64,000 bases of DNA from Fistularia commersonii (lineage: Eukaryota; Chordata; Actinopteri; Syngnathiformes; Fistulariidae): positions 925,001 through 989,000 of the forward strand of contig JBBMNZ010000035.1 in assembly GCA_037954325.1 (NCBI GenBank). The letters are read 5' to 3'. The position numbers and the translations under genes were made by a program. Under the pieces are notes generated by a model. It made no database searches. It was not told the DNA's origin and saw only the letters and a program-made list of their open reading frames with translations. Each line of letters opens with the position of its first letter. The first letter of the stretch is position 1. Below, piece by piece: positions 44,459 through 56,359 of this stretch.

Positions 44459-44942
44459 TGGGGGTGTCAACATTTTCCCAGAGGGCCACATTAGCATTAC
44501 GGTTGCCCTCGAAGGACCACATGTGAAATAAACGTAACTACTCTAATGCTAAATAAATTGAATCCAAAATGTTACATATGCATTAGCATCGATGTAGCAT
44601 ATGCATTAGCATAGATTCTTTTGACGAGTTGCTCTGTTCCAAAGCTAGCTTGCAGTGTTTTTCTTGTGAACACGTTCTGCCGCCGTTGTAGTTTGGCTTT
44701 TAATTCTTGGACAATTTGTTGCTTTTCTAGAAGGCTAACTTCGGTATGCTTGGATTTGTACATGGATGTGGACACGCTGCGAGCTAACTGCGGGACGCCG
44801 TTAGTCGTTAAAAATGGAGTTTATGGTTGATGCACGCGTTTGTCGTTCATTTTAAGTCAGTCAGATCTTGTAAGACGGTCTTGCAGGCCGGAGAAACGGA
44901 CCTAGTGGTCCACATTTGGCCGGCGGGCCTCGAGTTTGCCTC
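44459..44942 (-). mobile_element. hAT-type element remnant with transposase fragment
   Basis: One end reads GGGGTGTCAACATTTTCCCA then GAGGGCCACATTAGC; the other, in reverse complement, starts GGCAAACTCGAGGCCCGCC. They are imperfect terminal repeats of a common fish hAT-like group. Between them, on the minus strand at about 44600-44775, the frame reads SLLEKQQIVQELKAKLQRRQ then NVFTRKTLQASFGTEQLVKR. This resembles the segment after the zinc finger in ZBED/GTF2IRD2-type hAT-derived proteins (QNVFTRQT.QA). Stops surround it; it is inactive. Confidence 0.65.
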
Positions 44943-45265
44943 GTAGCTTAGCTTCAGACCGCCGTGTCACAGCGGCTTCATCTGTTAGCTCATCTTCTGA
45001 CGGACGGGAGGAGGCGGAGCCTCCCCTGAGACGAGTATCGGCGCGTTTAGAGGAAATTACAATCTTATAACCATTATTTCTTTTTCGTTTTGTGGGCAAA
45101 TGCGCGTCTTGGGGATCCGGAGTGACGAAGGAGGCCAGCTGCATCCTTCACGCACGCTGGCGACGGGTGGCGTCCAACGGCATCCGTTATCGGTTCCGGC
45201 GTGTCGAGCCTTGTGTTCTCTGTCTTCGCGTCGGGGGGGTGGCGATCAGTCTTGATCAAACGCTG

Positions 45266-45292
45266 GTGTGTGTGTGTGTGTGTGTGTGTGTG
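45266..45292. repeat. (GT)n microsatellite
   Basis: About 13 GT units. Confidence 0.95.
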
Positions 45293-45425
45293 AGATCAAT
45301 GGGAAGCAGTGGAGTAAAACAAAGAGCTCCCCTGTCACTGCGCCGCGACTTGATTGAACCCGACATGTTTTATTGTAAGTCACGGCGCGGCGCTCTGCGC
45401 TTCCCGGCCAATTAGGACCACTCAC

Positions 45426-45528
45426 CTTCTCGGTGTGGACCTCCGCCGGGAGACATCTTCCTCCCTCTGCGATGAATATCCGATTGAATCGCCGCTCCCG
45501 GTCCCGGAGGGTCCGACGCCGCAGACAT
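45426..45528 (-). CDS. Possible first coding exon, unknown gene
   Basis: An ATG in GTCGGTATGTCTG context opens MSAASDPPGPGAAIQSDIHR then GRKMSPGGGPHRE, ending at GAGAAG|GTGAGTGG, a consensus donor (phase 1). The surroundings are CpG-rich, as at many first exons. There is no recognised family and the next exon was not found. It may be a chance GC-rich open frame. Confidence 0.18.
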
Positions 45529-45739
45529 ACCGACGGGAGGGCTTGTTAGCTTGTTAGCTCTTTGACCTTGGACCGCGGCGAGCCGGCGTTCCCGCCCCCT
45601 CCGGGCGTCCGTGACCGCAAAAGTACGGACTTCCTGTGGCTTCTCCTCAAACGCCAGACGTGGCCTGCAAGAACCAGACGGGGTCGAGGCCGTCCACAAC
45701 ACTGGCTTTAACTGGGTCTGGAAATAAAAACGTCGCAAA

Positions 45740-47560
45740 AAGGTTGTTACTCACCGTTTTCTTGCTTGCCGGGGGATACGTTCGCCGCGCCGAAGGTGAA
45801 TTCTTGCGCCAGAGGAGGCGGTCACGTCGTCCGGGAACGGGAAACGGCAAAGCCGAGCTCTGATTGGCTGCGCGGAATCATCAGGATTGGGCTTACATGG
45901 TAAACATGTATGTCCGCTAACCAGGCCATTAGCAACGACTTGCAGCTTCTCGCCCAAGACAAGACCGGGCGGGAATGAAACCGCTTAGCACCACTTAGCG
46001 ACAGGCGTGATGCTAAGCTAGCTAAATGTTCAACGATACGACAAGCGGAGGGTCGCTTTGTTTATAATCGCAGTCCTCTTCGGATGATGTAACCACAGGA
46101 TGCGGCAACTCCCGTCACTATTAGCGACACTCGGGCGCTATCATGATGTAACACATAAACGCCGTTTAAGGCGGTAGAAATAATGTCACTTTGAAAACCC
46201 CTGTTTTCCCTCCTTGAGAAATAAAAAAAAAAAGTTTTCTTCAAGAATCTGGAACGTACGCCGCGCTCACATTTATCCCGCGGCACATTTGGCGCGGACG
46301 CACCGCCAGCACCGCTAGCACCGCTAGCACGGCTGCATCGGTAATGAAAAAGAAAATAGTCGTATGCAACACAGGGAAATCTCTCATCACCTCTGCCCCC
46401 CCCAGGCTCTCACTGCTACCATAAATATGGAGTTATTTCTCGTCCGCATGCAGAGCCGGCAAATTGGTCATTATTTTCTGCCGGGGTTGAGCGCCGCCCG
46501 CTTTTGGCCACCGTTTGACGGACGGTGGCGGCGGCGTTGCGTCAGAGCCCGGGATACGAGTCGGGACGGCGCCGCCCGGAAGCCCCCGCCGACCGAGGTG
46601 TCATCAGGCGAGGAAGAAGCAAACAAAAGGGGCAATCAGGGACTTGTTCCGGAGGTTTCCGCTTCCCTCGCCAATCAACCGGCCCCCCGGCGGCGTGACG
46701 GCGCCGAGGGCCTCCGGCTTAATGAGCTCATCAGGTCCGGCTCGGATCAAACGTCTCTGCTCTATGGGAGATTCAATCCCTTGTTATTAGCTTGCAAAAG
46801 CTTGTTGGAGTTAGCGCGCTACCGCTAATTGATCGCGCGTATTGAGAAGAAAATGGCGGTCGGAGCGGCGCAGCGTCGACACCCGTTAGCACGACGCTAA
46901 TGGGACGCGGCTAATGTTTAACTAGTTCGCCGTCTCACCGGAGAAAACCGAACTAACCCCTTCTTGATAATCGACTTCCAGCTGATGATGGGAAAATAAG
47001 AAGCGAGGAGAAGCGGCGGAGGTGCGAGGCGAGGCGTGGGACGGCGCTTAGCGGCGGCCTCGTCGACTCACCGTGTTTGGTAAATATGGACTCCCGGCGG
47101 CGCGCTCATCTCAGCGCATATGGCGGCGCGGTAAACAAACGCCTGATTGGCCGCGTGTCAGCCCGCAGGTGCCCTGAACGCCGGCGGCGCCCGCAAATCC
47201 TCCAGCTGTCGCCTCATGCCGGAGTGAGATTCACTCTCGGCTTCTTCCCACGCAGACGCCAGCCGTCATCTGTCACGGAGGAGGAGGTGGTGACTTCCTG
47301 CGACTGTCGGGTTCTTTTTTTCATCCCCGTGTTATTTACTTTACCCGAAGAACGTGGACGCGGCCCATCCGGCCGAAGGACCGGAAGCTTCTCGCAAGGT
47401 CGTCTGAGGTTCCTCTGCTGCCTTCGGAGAGAACGGAAGTCATACCGCTTGTCGGACCACAAAGGGTAGCGAGGGGGCCAATCGCGGCAGTACAAGTCAA
47501 GTGCCGATCACAGAGACGTCCAGTCATTCACACCCGAGGACGTCTTAGTCTTGAGTGAAG
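45740..47560. other. Intergenic, GC-rich, nothing recognised
   Basis: Several GC-rich open frames overlap on both strands, as expected by chance in such sequence. No convincing exon was seen. Confidence 0.5.
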
Positions 47561-47564
47561 CTGC

Positions 47565-48055
47565 TGACGGTTCTTGGATTGAAGAAGGAGAACATGGACA
47601 GAACCCAGTCAGCTACAGCACTTGGACCTTCTTGCCATGTTAGGGTCATACAAGTCTTCAATGAGCTTGATGACTCTTTTTGGACTTGTGCGAGGGAGAC
47701 GGAGAACATGGACAGAGCCCAGTAAGTTACAGCACCAGTAACTTCTTGCTGACCCTCTGAACCTCCTCTGCTGCCTTCAGAGAGAATACAAGTGGAACAA
47801 CATTCATCCTGTCATCACCAAGTCATACCACTCATCTTACATACAAGGTGGCGCAGGGACCAATCACAGCTGAGGTGGACAGAACCCCGTCTGCCACGGG
47901 ACTAGGACCTCCTTCCCAGGTCAGGGTCAAGTCCTCAATGAATGACTGTTTTTGGACTTGTTGGAGAACCCAACCAGGAGAACATGGGCAAACCCCGGTC
48001 TGAAACGGCACTAGAACCCTCTTGCTGAACCATCTCAAGGAGTCCCCCTTAGCCT
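47565..48055. repeat. Degenerate GGAGAACATGG dispersed-repeat copies
   Basis: Two to three diverged copies of GGAGAACATGGACAGARCCC followed by GGACCTTCTTGC. They resemble the GGAGAACATGCAAACTCCAC part of the dispersed fish repeat. A similar area lies at about 54830-54930 in the opposite orientation. Confidence 0.55.
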
Positions 48056-49004
48056 ACACCCAGGCTAGCTTGAACCCAGACTCCTCCTCCAAATCGTAGA
48101 ATCCGAACAAATCTCCGAATCCAACATCGATTCCGGCGCCGCTCAAAGAGAGCGGGTCGATATAAACAGGCGAAGAGTGGGATGGCGTGTTGAGGGCGAC
48201 CATTTGGAGAAAAGTGGTGGGAGCATACATGTTTTGGGGCCGGGGCGGGGGGTTGACGAAGAGCTTTTCAGCACGAGCACGCCGCCGAGGAGAATCGAAG
48301 CGCTTTCCTCGCCGTGTCGGCGACTGCGAAAAGCAATTTGTAGCATCAAAAAGACCCCCCCCCCCAACACCACCACCTCACGCCGCCGCCGCCCCCCTTC
48401 TTTTCATCACCGCTGGATAAATGAACACATCTGTTTTGGATCTCGGACGAAGAGCGAGGAAAGAAAGAAAAATGCGAGACGGCTTCGCGCTCCGATCAAA
48501 GGAAGACCCGCGCGCTTTGATTAAGTCGGCGGCGAACAATAAGACGGGGCCCCCGCGGCCCTTTCATCGCCGTGGCAGCGACACCCCCCCCCCCCCCCTC
48601 GCCGAACCCCGATTTTGAAAAGCTCCGGTTTACAGACTTTCAATTAAAAGGAAGCGGCGTCCCGGACGGGGAACCTCCTAGCTAGCTCCCCTCGCTGGGT
48701 TCTACCGGCGCGGGAAGCGCAATCAAAGGAAGCGGCGAAGGTGAGCTAATGAGTTTTAAACCGCGATGGGAACCGTCCCGATGGCGGACGGCTTTTTCGC
48801 CGAAGCGTCGCCGGAAATGGCGCGCCGTCAAAACTTCGGGAGGTTTCGCGCAAGTTGCCCAAACTCGCGTCCTGCTTATTCTTGTTCGTTTTATTTTCGT
48901 CATCGCTGTCGTCAGTCTGTTTACGTTGTTTATTTTTGGTCGTCTTGTCCTTGTTAAGAGAAGATGAACTTTCTTGGTCCTTCAAGGTTCTTGTAGGAGT
49001 CCAC
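48056..49004. other. Intergenic, nothing recognised
   Basis: C runs near 48356-48365 and 48586-48599. No supported exon. Confidence 0.5.
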
Positions 49005-49105
49005 TAACTCCACCTCCTCACCCGGGATGGCGATCGGTAACCGGAATTCTTCCGGAAGTCCACAACCACCTTGGTCTTGGAGATGTTGAGTAGGAGGTGG
49101 TTCTG
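49005..49105 (-). pseudogene. LINE reverse transcriptase fragment
   Basis: On the minus strand the frame reads NHLLLNISKTKVVVDFRKNS. This matches the N.LLLN.SKTKE..VDFR motif of non-LTR reverse transcriptases (CR1/L2/Rex1-like). It is only about 100 bp long and its flanks are not coding. Confidence 0.7.
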
Positions 49106-49129
49106 GTTGCTTTTTAAACATCTCTCTAT

Positions 49130-49195
49130 ATATATTTCAAATTGACACTATTTAAATGTGACAAACTCATTTCCCCAATGGGGATCAAGAAATTC
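49130..49195 (+). mobile_element. LINE-like 3' tail
   Basis: Contains ACAAACTCATTTCCCCAATG then GGGATCAAGAAATTC, a known style of fish LINE end (AATTTCCCC..TGGGGATCAATAAA). Opposite orientation to the neighbouring RT fragment, so a separate insertion. Confidence 0.55.
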
Positions 49196-50028
49196 TCTTC
49201 TGCAGTTCGCCGGGTGGCGTTTGCGCGCCCAACAGGAAGCGCCGCACGTACGGTTGGAGTTTAACTTTGACAACGTCGACTAAAGGGATCCATTAAATCA
49301 ACAATTATCACAATTTTCATTTGAGTCGGCCATACAACTCCGGGGTGAGGTGAACACGAAGACGCCCCCTCGTGCTACACAAGCTACATCCCAAGTCGTC
49401 CCTGGTTTATTGGTTCCGGAACCGGACGCGATAAACGAAAAGCAGCAACCGTATTTTATTTTATTTATATATTTTAAAGCTTTACGAGGCTCCTGCGACG
49501 GGACGGGCGAGCGGACGCTGCCCGGCCGGGGCAGATCGGGACAAAAAAATGCAGAGGCAGATGAGAGTATCCTCGAATTTTTTATTTTTTTTTTAAACCA
49601 GAAATCCAAATCACACTGTCACCGTTTCCCCAAAATAAAACTTGCTAAGCCTCCGATATAAACGGAGAGCGATGCAGCGAAGGGTAAACACACCAGAATC
49701 AAAAACCAGACTCAAAATAACTCCGTCTGGAACGGAAGCAGTGAACAAATGGACAAACATACAAGGCTAAATCAACAAACGCGACTAGAAGGACGTCCAT
49801 CCAAGAGACGGGGCGTCATATTAGCCGCTAATTGTTTTACAGGCTTAAATGAGTTTTAAACAGCAGTTATTTATCTTTTAAGGTACTTTTTGGGAGGATT
49901 ACTCCTGCATCTGTAGTACCAGGTGTATACAACAACAACAACAATAATAATAACAACAATAGAGGGTGAAATCCAAGATGGCGGTTTAGCTAATCGATGG
50001 TAGCTAATCGACGGTTTCACCTGTAGGA
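49196..50028. other. Intergenic spacer, nothing recognised
   Basis: Single-copy-like; a CAACAACAATAATAA run near 49930-49960. Confidence 0.5.
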
Positions 50029-50690
50029 GTCTCTGCTGTCATTTCCAGACTAGCAGCCGCGACTTTTTCCACGTGCTTTAAACAACCAGGAGGCTAATTT
50101 ATGGATTTTTTGGGAGCTAACGTGCTTCACGCCGCTAAAAACATTTAGCCTCGTCACATCGGAGCGGTGGTATTTTCGATGCCCCTTACATTATTAGCAT
50201 CCTTCTTTTTCAGAGTTTTTCTAGATAAATGTCCTTATTTTGTGAGGTTTTAGCGGCTGGAAAGAATCAATTTGTTTTCCGTTATTTTTAATGGGGAAAA
50301 TTCATTTAAGATACGAAAAAAAAAAAAAAAAAATGCTGCTAATTTATAATTTTAACCAGCTTCACGCCGCTAAAAACATTTAGCCTCGTCACATCGGAGC
50401 GGTGGTATTTTCGATGCCCCTTACATTATTAGCATCCTTCTTTTTCAGAGTTTTTCTAGATAAATGTCCTTATTTTGTGAGGTTTTTTGTGGGTTTAAGG
50501 AATTAATTTGTTTTCTGTTATTTTTAATGGGGAAAATTCATTGAAGGTACGGAAAAAAAAACAAAAAACGCAGGTAATTTATGAATTTTTGGGGAGCTAA
50601 CCTGCTAAAAACATTTAGCCTCATCGCATCGGACTGATGAAACGTTTAAATATATAATAACACCTGCGGCTTATAGACGAGTGCGGCCTT
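50029..50690. mobile_element. CTATAAGCCGC-family element with internal ~237-bp tandem repeat
   Basis: The ends carry TGTCATTTCCAGACTAGCAG and CACCTGCGGCTTATAGACGA. Inside, a module beginning TTCACGCCGCTAAAAACATT recurs near 50125 and 50362, with a shorter third copy near 50600, and includes CATCCTTCTTTTTCAGAG. No coding frame. It is related to 38389-38866 and 52117-52577. Confidence 0.8.
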
Positions 50691-50869
50691 TAAATGGACA
50701 TAGATTTGATTTATGACCAACTTTCAACTTTGGTCGGCCGCCGATGAATGAAAGATTTAAATTCTTGATTTGTGAGAAATGATGCACCATTTTGAGCCAC
50801 GGCACATATTTTACACCATAAAATAAAAGTATTTTATAAGTTGTTTGGATTCTGCAACTTTCTAACTAG

Positions 50870-51115
50870 CTTCAACCTCACGTATTCACACATCAAGTCC
50901 TAATTCTGTTATCTATATTATTTTTAATTTTTGTTGTCACTCCATTCTCCGCCTGCTTCCCCTTTGTTTTCCCGCTTTCCGATATCTATTTTTATCCTCG
51001 CCGTCACTTGTTTCTTCTATTTCTACGTCTCTTCGATTTTTTTTTATTTAGATTCCTATTTTTTAATATGGTTATTGTTGCGCTGCTGTGAATAAAGCAA
51101 ATCTGATCAATGAAT
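50870..51115 (+). mobile_element. LINE-like 3' tail
   Basis: Pyrimidine-rich sequence ending GTTATTGTTGCGCTGCTGTG then AATAAAGCAAATC, similar to fish LINE ends. It runs directly into the next minisatellite. Confidence 0.5.
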
Positions 51116-51555
51116 AAGAAAATAATAGAGTAACATAAATAAGTCAATAATAGAGTAAAATAAGTCAACAATGGAGTAAAATAGATATGTAAATAATAGA
51201 GTAACATAAATAAGTCAATAATAGAGTAACATAAATAAGTAAATAATAGAGTAAAATAAGTAAATAATATAGTAAAATAAATAAGTAAATAACATAGTAA
51301 AATAAATAAGTAAATAATAGAGTAAAAAAATAAGTCAACAATGGAGTAAAATAGATATGTAAATAATAGAGTAACATAAATAAGTCAATAATAGAGTAAA
51401 ATAAATAAGTCAATAATAGAGTAAAATAAATAAGTCAATAATAGAGTAACATAAATAAGTCAATAATAGAGTAAAATAAATAAGTCAATAATAGAGTAAA
51501 ATAAATAAGTAAATAATAAAGTAAAATAAATAAGTAAATAATAAATAAATACAGA
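51110..51555. repeat. AATAATAGAGTAAAATAAGT minisatellite
   Basis: About 18 units of 22-27 bp, varying as AATAGAGTAACATAAATAAG and TCAATAATAGAGTAAAAT. Confidence 0.94.
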
Positions 51556-52116
51556 AAAGTCCATCTGTGCATCCATTTTCTATCCCTGCTTTGTCTCGGT
51601 CTTCTTCCTTCGCACGAAAACCGTTTAGAGTCGTCTTTTTCAGCATCGGAATCGAACGTCCTCGGAATTCCAGGCTCATTTCATCGGTCCGATGCGACGA
51701 CTGGTTCAAAACATTTAAATGAAATGTAAACCTCACAAGAAATGTGCATCTTTCTCTGTGCATAAGCCAAAATAATGCAAAATAAAGTTGCTGTAAAATG
51801 TCCAGGCTACTGAAATACGCAGCATTGAATGTGCAAACTTCCAACAAAATTCAGAACTAAACAGGATTTACAAACAAAACAACAAAAAACACAAAGTGTT
51901 TATTTCCCTATGAGTGTGTTTAAATTCTTGCTATTAAAAAAACACCGTTTGCGCTAAGAGGCAAAATGGCGTCCGCTCGGTAAAACTCTTACATAAGTTG
52001 CTTTTCGTAATTCTAAACTAATAAAAACAGCATTGAAGACACATGAAATTCACCGAAATAAAGCTTGACTGAATACAAATAAAATCAGTTCTTAATAGTT
52101 TACCAACCTTTTTTAA
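51556..52116. other. Intergenic spacer, nothing recognised
   Basis: Single-copy-like AT-rich sequence without a supported exon. Confidence 0.5.
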
Positions 52117-52577
52117 GCAGGCGAAAGCTAGTTTTGTCTCCCGAATAACGGCACCGCTACCAAATAAAGAGAAAATAAAAGTCCCGCCCTCCCTGCTTTT
52201 ACAGAAAAAAATACTAGAATTGAAATAATAACGAATAAAATCCCAAATAAATGCTATTTTAGTTGTGCAACAACAACGTTTTTAGCGGCGTGAAGCTCGT
52301 TAGCCCAAAAACATCCATAAATTAGCCATAAATTAGCATGGGAAAGAGTAGCGGCTTATAGTCCAGAAATGACGGTACAGTATATTTCACACTATAAGGC
52401 GCTTAAGATCCTTTTCATTAAATGAAAACCTTCTCCTGGTTTTGCACCCCAAAGTTATTTTTCTGACGACCAGGACCTTCGATATCAAAAATGGCTTCCA
52501 AGATTTATTATATTTTTAGGGCTCCTTCTGCTCTGCACACCCGGTACTTTCCGAAGTACCTTCTTCCTCCGGCGTCC
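52117..52577 (-). mobile_element. Non-autonomous repeat, inverted partner of 38389-38866
   Basis: The reverse complement matches 38389-38866 nearly throughout, with small indels. Both share AAGTACCGGGTGTGCAGAGC and TGCAAAACCAGGAGA. The translated similarity between the copies reflects recent transposition or duplication, not a gene. Confidence 0.88.
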
Positions 52578-53145
52578 CGTTAAAATGCAGAATCGTCTCA
52601 TTCGCGGCGGCTCGACGGGGACGATCCGATCCGTCACACGGATGGATCTCGAAGGGTGTGATGCGTCCAGGGGTGATAATAAAGAACGGCAACGCACCGC
52701 CAGAGTGAGGTAGCGAGACTAGACAACCCCCCGTCAGTGTAACCATGGGCTCCACACAAGAAGGACGGGGCGAGGAGCTTCTGGAAAACACTGAAGTAGT
52801 ACTCACAGAGGAGGGAGAAGCCTTGAAAACCGGAAGGTTCCTTCTTGCACTCATGGTAGGAGGGTCTAGATGGTTGGTACCACCAAGACCAGCTGCTCCT
52901 GATCGGGCCCGGGGAACCTGCGGGAGAGTTTCAAAGCTTCAGCCAGGTCCTCAGGTACCATAAAGTGGACTCTCCTGCAGCCCCGCCTCCTCCACCGGCT
53001 CCAAACACCTGCTCACAATCACCCGAGTGCTTCCACCTGAACCACCATGGACAGGAAATGAGCACACCACACCATCAGGAAACACCAGAGGCACTGTAGT
53101 ACACATGCCAGGGCACTAGATGGCAAGGACGATCAATTCAAAGAG
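52578..53145. other. Intergenic spacer, nothing recognised
   Basis: Single-copy-like; contains CCGGGGAACCTGCGGG near 52911. No supported exon. Confidence 0.5.
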
Positions 53146-53154
53146 GACGTAGAT

Positions 53155-53275
53155 GGAAGTACTCCGGAGTACTTCGGAGTACTCCGGAATACTCTGAAGT
53201 GCCCTGGAATACTCAGGGTACTTCAGAGTACTCTCGAGTACCCCTGGAATATTCTGGAGTACTCTGGGGACAGCC
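53155..53275. repeat. GGAGTACTCC palindromic array
   Basis: About 11 imperfect 10-12-bp units containing GAGTACTC or GAATACTC, each nearly its own reverse complement. Confidence 0.85.
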
Positions 53276-55455
53276 ATTGTTGTCATGGTCTACCCACATG
53301 CCTGCGACCTCAATATGTATGCTTGCTTACGTGTTGCGCGACCTCTGTCTCCATGGCGACAGAGGCCTTTTCAGATCCTTCCGCTCCGTGTTACACTTAT
53401 GCAGTGGTTAGCATCGTCACCGTTAGCATCTCCGCCTCCTCGCCCCCTTTAGGCCGCACCGGTTGTCTTCTCCTTTCCGCTTGCAACATCAACAAATTCG
53501 AGGTCAAAGCCCCTCTGGCGCTGGAAGAAACCTTCTGCAAAGCTGTTTCTTGGTGCCGCAGAGGAGCCACGGGCTGTGGACCTCTGCTCCCAGAACCATC
53601 TCAGCTCCATCTCCATGGCAGGGTCTTTTTATGGTTCTATAGGAGCTTGTATTATGTAGGTGATAAACCATGTTTGCTTCCAGGTACCTCTTGACTCAGC
53701 ACCGTTTTTAAAAACTTTCATGGACGCTGGTCGGATGTTTTCTCACAGCAAAATGGACAGAGGCAGCGAGGAAATGGAGGGACAAGGAGGTCCAAGGTCT
53801 CCAGGGCTCGCAGAGAAGCATCTACATTTCATCCAGAAGAAGTTAGCTGACAGCGCTCGGCGAAGGAGGCTGGTTCCTGGAGCTAAATTCGAGCCGGGTA
53901 GTTCTCGGAACTGCACATCCAGATTCCCCTTTATGTTCCATCGCGCGTCCTTTGTGACTCGCTAGCCAACTTTGGCTAAACGCTAATGGTTTCTGCTCTT
54001 CCGCGTCCCGCTGGGTTGATTTATGACGCGCCGTAGGGCTGCGGGCTGGGAGGACGCCGTCCGCCGGAGACATTTACATTTATATTTACGTCTCAATTTG
54101 CGTCGCGCCGAGCAACGGCGCGCAGAACGTGTCCCGCGGGAACGTCGCTAACAAAGACTCCTTCACCCCCCTTTTGAGGCGCAGCATCATTACTACAAGC
54201 TGTCAAAATAACCGCTTCGCAAGTAAGCGATTGTTCGCCGGTTTGAAAGAGTTTGTAGATCAACGGAGCAATTCAGCGCTCAATAAAGCGGCGCCATGTT
54301 TAATGGGATCTGGACGCCGCATCGCAGGCGAGGCCGTTAATTGCCGCGGAGGGAACATACTGTGGTGAATTAGAAAAAAGAAAAAAAAAAAAAAAGAAAG
54401 AAAGCACGACTTCCAGGTTCTGCCCCTCAGACGCTCGAGAAGAAATAAAAAAAAAAAAAAAGAAGCGCATAATCTCGCGGCTCATCTGATAAGGCGGGGA
54501 AAAAAAAAAGGGAGCGTGTCGGGTTTTGATCGTGAAACGAGTCGGTTGGCTCGGGGTCGGCGAGCCAGAACGCGATACTTTCCCGACGTTTCACCGCGTC
54601 TCGGGCTGAGAGGAGGAGTTAGAAAATGATGGATGGGCTCGGCTCTACGTCTCTCGACCGTGCGTGAATGAGTGAAGGTTTGTATGTTTTTCATGTGCAG
54701 CTCATTGGACAAACGTCAAAAAGGGCCAAGGTGGACTCAAGCCCACTGACAAGATGGGCTTCAGCTTCTCATCACCCTCTGAATGAATGAATGAATGAAT
54801 GGGTCTCCGTGTTCTCCAGCCATGGTTCCCTCCAAGTCCGTACACCTGGGTTCTCTCCATGTTCCCCTACCTGGGTTCTCCGTTCTCCATGCTCTCCTAT
54901 CTGGGTTCTCTCCATGTTCTCCAGAATGACTGTATGTTCTCAGGGCCGAGGGCTGTGACTCAGTTGTAAACTAATATGAAGGCTATCAGTTGCGAGTGTC
55001 CTTGTGGCGCTCATGAGTGAATGTCCGACATCCCTGGACGCCGTGCAGTCGAGAGGGTGAACGCTTGAGTGTCTTGTCTAATGACGACCCGGTTAGGCTC
55101 CGCCCCCTGGCGCAGGATAGCACGACAAAGCCTCGCCCTCGGCCCTGCAGACAGCGCTCCCAGTTCATCGACGACTATCGGACGTTTCCGCGACGATCGG
55201 ATTCAGTTTCGGGCCATCGGCATGCAGGGCGCGAACCAGCTCCCTTCCCTTACGGGAATAAATTTGTTATGAGGATGTGCGCGGCAGCTCCGAGCAGGCC
55301 GGCGGTGACAGACACCCGGGGCGAAGGGGCTTCTCGCGCTGACTTGACCAGAGTTAGTCATGCACCATTAACCGGCTCCTCGGGACGCCGCGGTGGCGGC
55401 GGGGTGCTAGTCAGGAAATCAATATGTAGTACATCAGTATGTGAGGGAGGGGAGG
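53276..55455. other. Intergenic, 2.2 kb without a recognised gene
   Basis: Poly(A) stretches at about 54379-54395 and 54448-54461; GAAT repeat at about 54780-54800; CTGGGTTCTCTCCATGTTC repeats at about 54850-54930. No supported exon. Confidence 0.5.
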
Positions 55456-55458
55456 GTG

Positions 55459-55460
<2 letters not shown>

Positions 55461-55501
<41 letters not shown>
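55461..55501. repeat. (TTC)n microsatellite
   Basis: About 13 TTC units with one CTC interruption. Confidence 0.95.
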
Positions 55502-55503
<2 letters not shown>

Positions 55504-56238
55504 ACGGGAGTAAGATGTGTGATAAAAACCCGGGGAGGGTGTCATAAACAAGTTTAATCGTCCACGCTGATGCAGGTCGTAAACACGACGGGCCCCTCGC
55601 GGTTAAAACGACGGGGGGCGGGGTTTGTTTTCTGGATACCGGCGTCTCAATTAGCGTGATTATTTCTTGCGGCGCTCCAGCAGGGACGGGAGCCAATCGA
55701 CCGATGGGGCAGCCAGACCTTCTTGCCCCACCTCCTCCATGACATGTAGCTATACATGCTAGCTTTCCATTAACATGGGTTTACCCAAGGGAAAGCTAGG
55801 CTACGAGTTTAGCGCTGTGGATTGTCGCGTAGCACGCGTCCCACGCTGGAGACTTCCCGCTTAAAATCGATTGGAATGATTAAAAAAAAAAGATGCGCTG
55901 GTGATTAAATAGCTTCTTTTGTTTTAGCTAATCTCAAGCGCCGCGTACGCGTGGCATCAAACGCTAATTTTCAGGCGCAGCCGGAGAACGCTCGCCGTCT
56001 CATCCCTCCGTTGCCACGGCCCTAATTGATTTGACGATCCGGGGCGGTTGTCTCCTCATAAGATCTCCGGTTTGAAGTCTATCAGGAGGCGCTCGGTGGC
56101 GAAGGCGGCCCGCCATCTTTGAACCGCCGCTTTATATATATCGCTAACTTTTATTTATTTATTTAGTTACTTTTAATGCGTTTGTTTACACAAGCTGCCG
56201 TTCCCATGCGGCCTCGCGCCGTCTTCAAAAACCGCCAA
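55502..56238. other. Intergenic spacer, nothing recognised
   Basis: Single-copy-like; no supported exon. Confidence 0.5.
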
Positions 56239-56287
56239 ATGAGCACACACACACACACACACACTCACACACACACACACACACACA
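56239..56287. repeat. (AC)n microsatellite
   Basis: About 24 AC units with one TC interruption. Confidence 0.97.
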
Positions 56288-56359
56288 AGGTCCAACTTAG
56301 CAGAACGCCGTTCTTTTCCCATCGAGTTCTCAGCTGAGGACGCTGTTCTGGAGGAACGA

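Noticed and set aside
44902..45144. 80-codon minus-strand frame next to the hAT remnant, first taken as part of its transposase
   Set aside because: It lies mostly outside the inferred element end at 44942 and shows no zinc-finger or transposase motif.
38300..52697. Shared protein segment RRRKKVLRKVPGVQSRR in two distant frames
   Set aside because: Both lie in the inverted non-autonomous repeat copies, so DNA identity explains the similarity; other frames are equally conserved.
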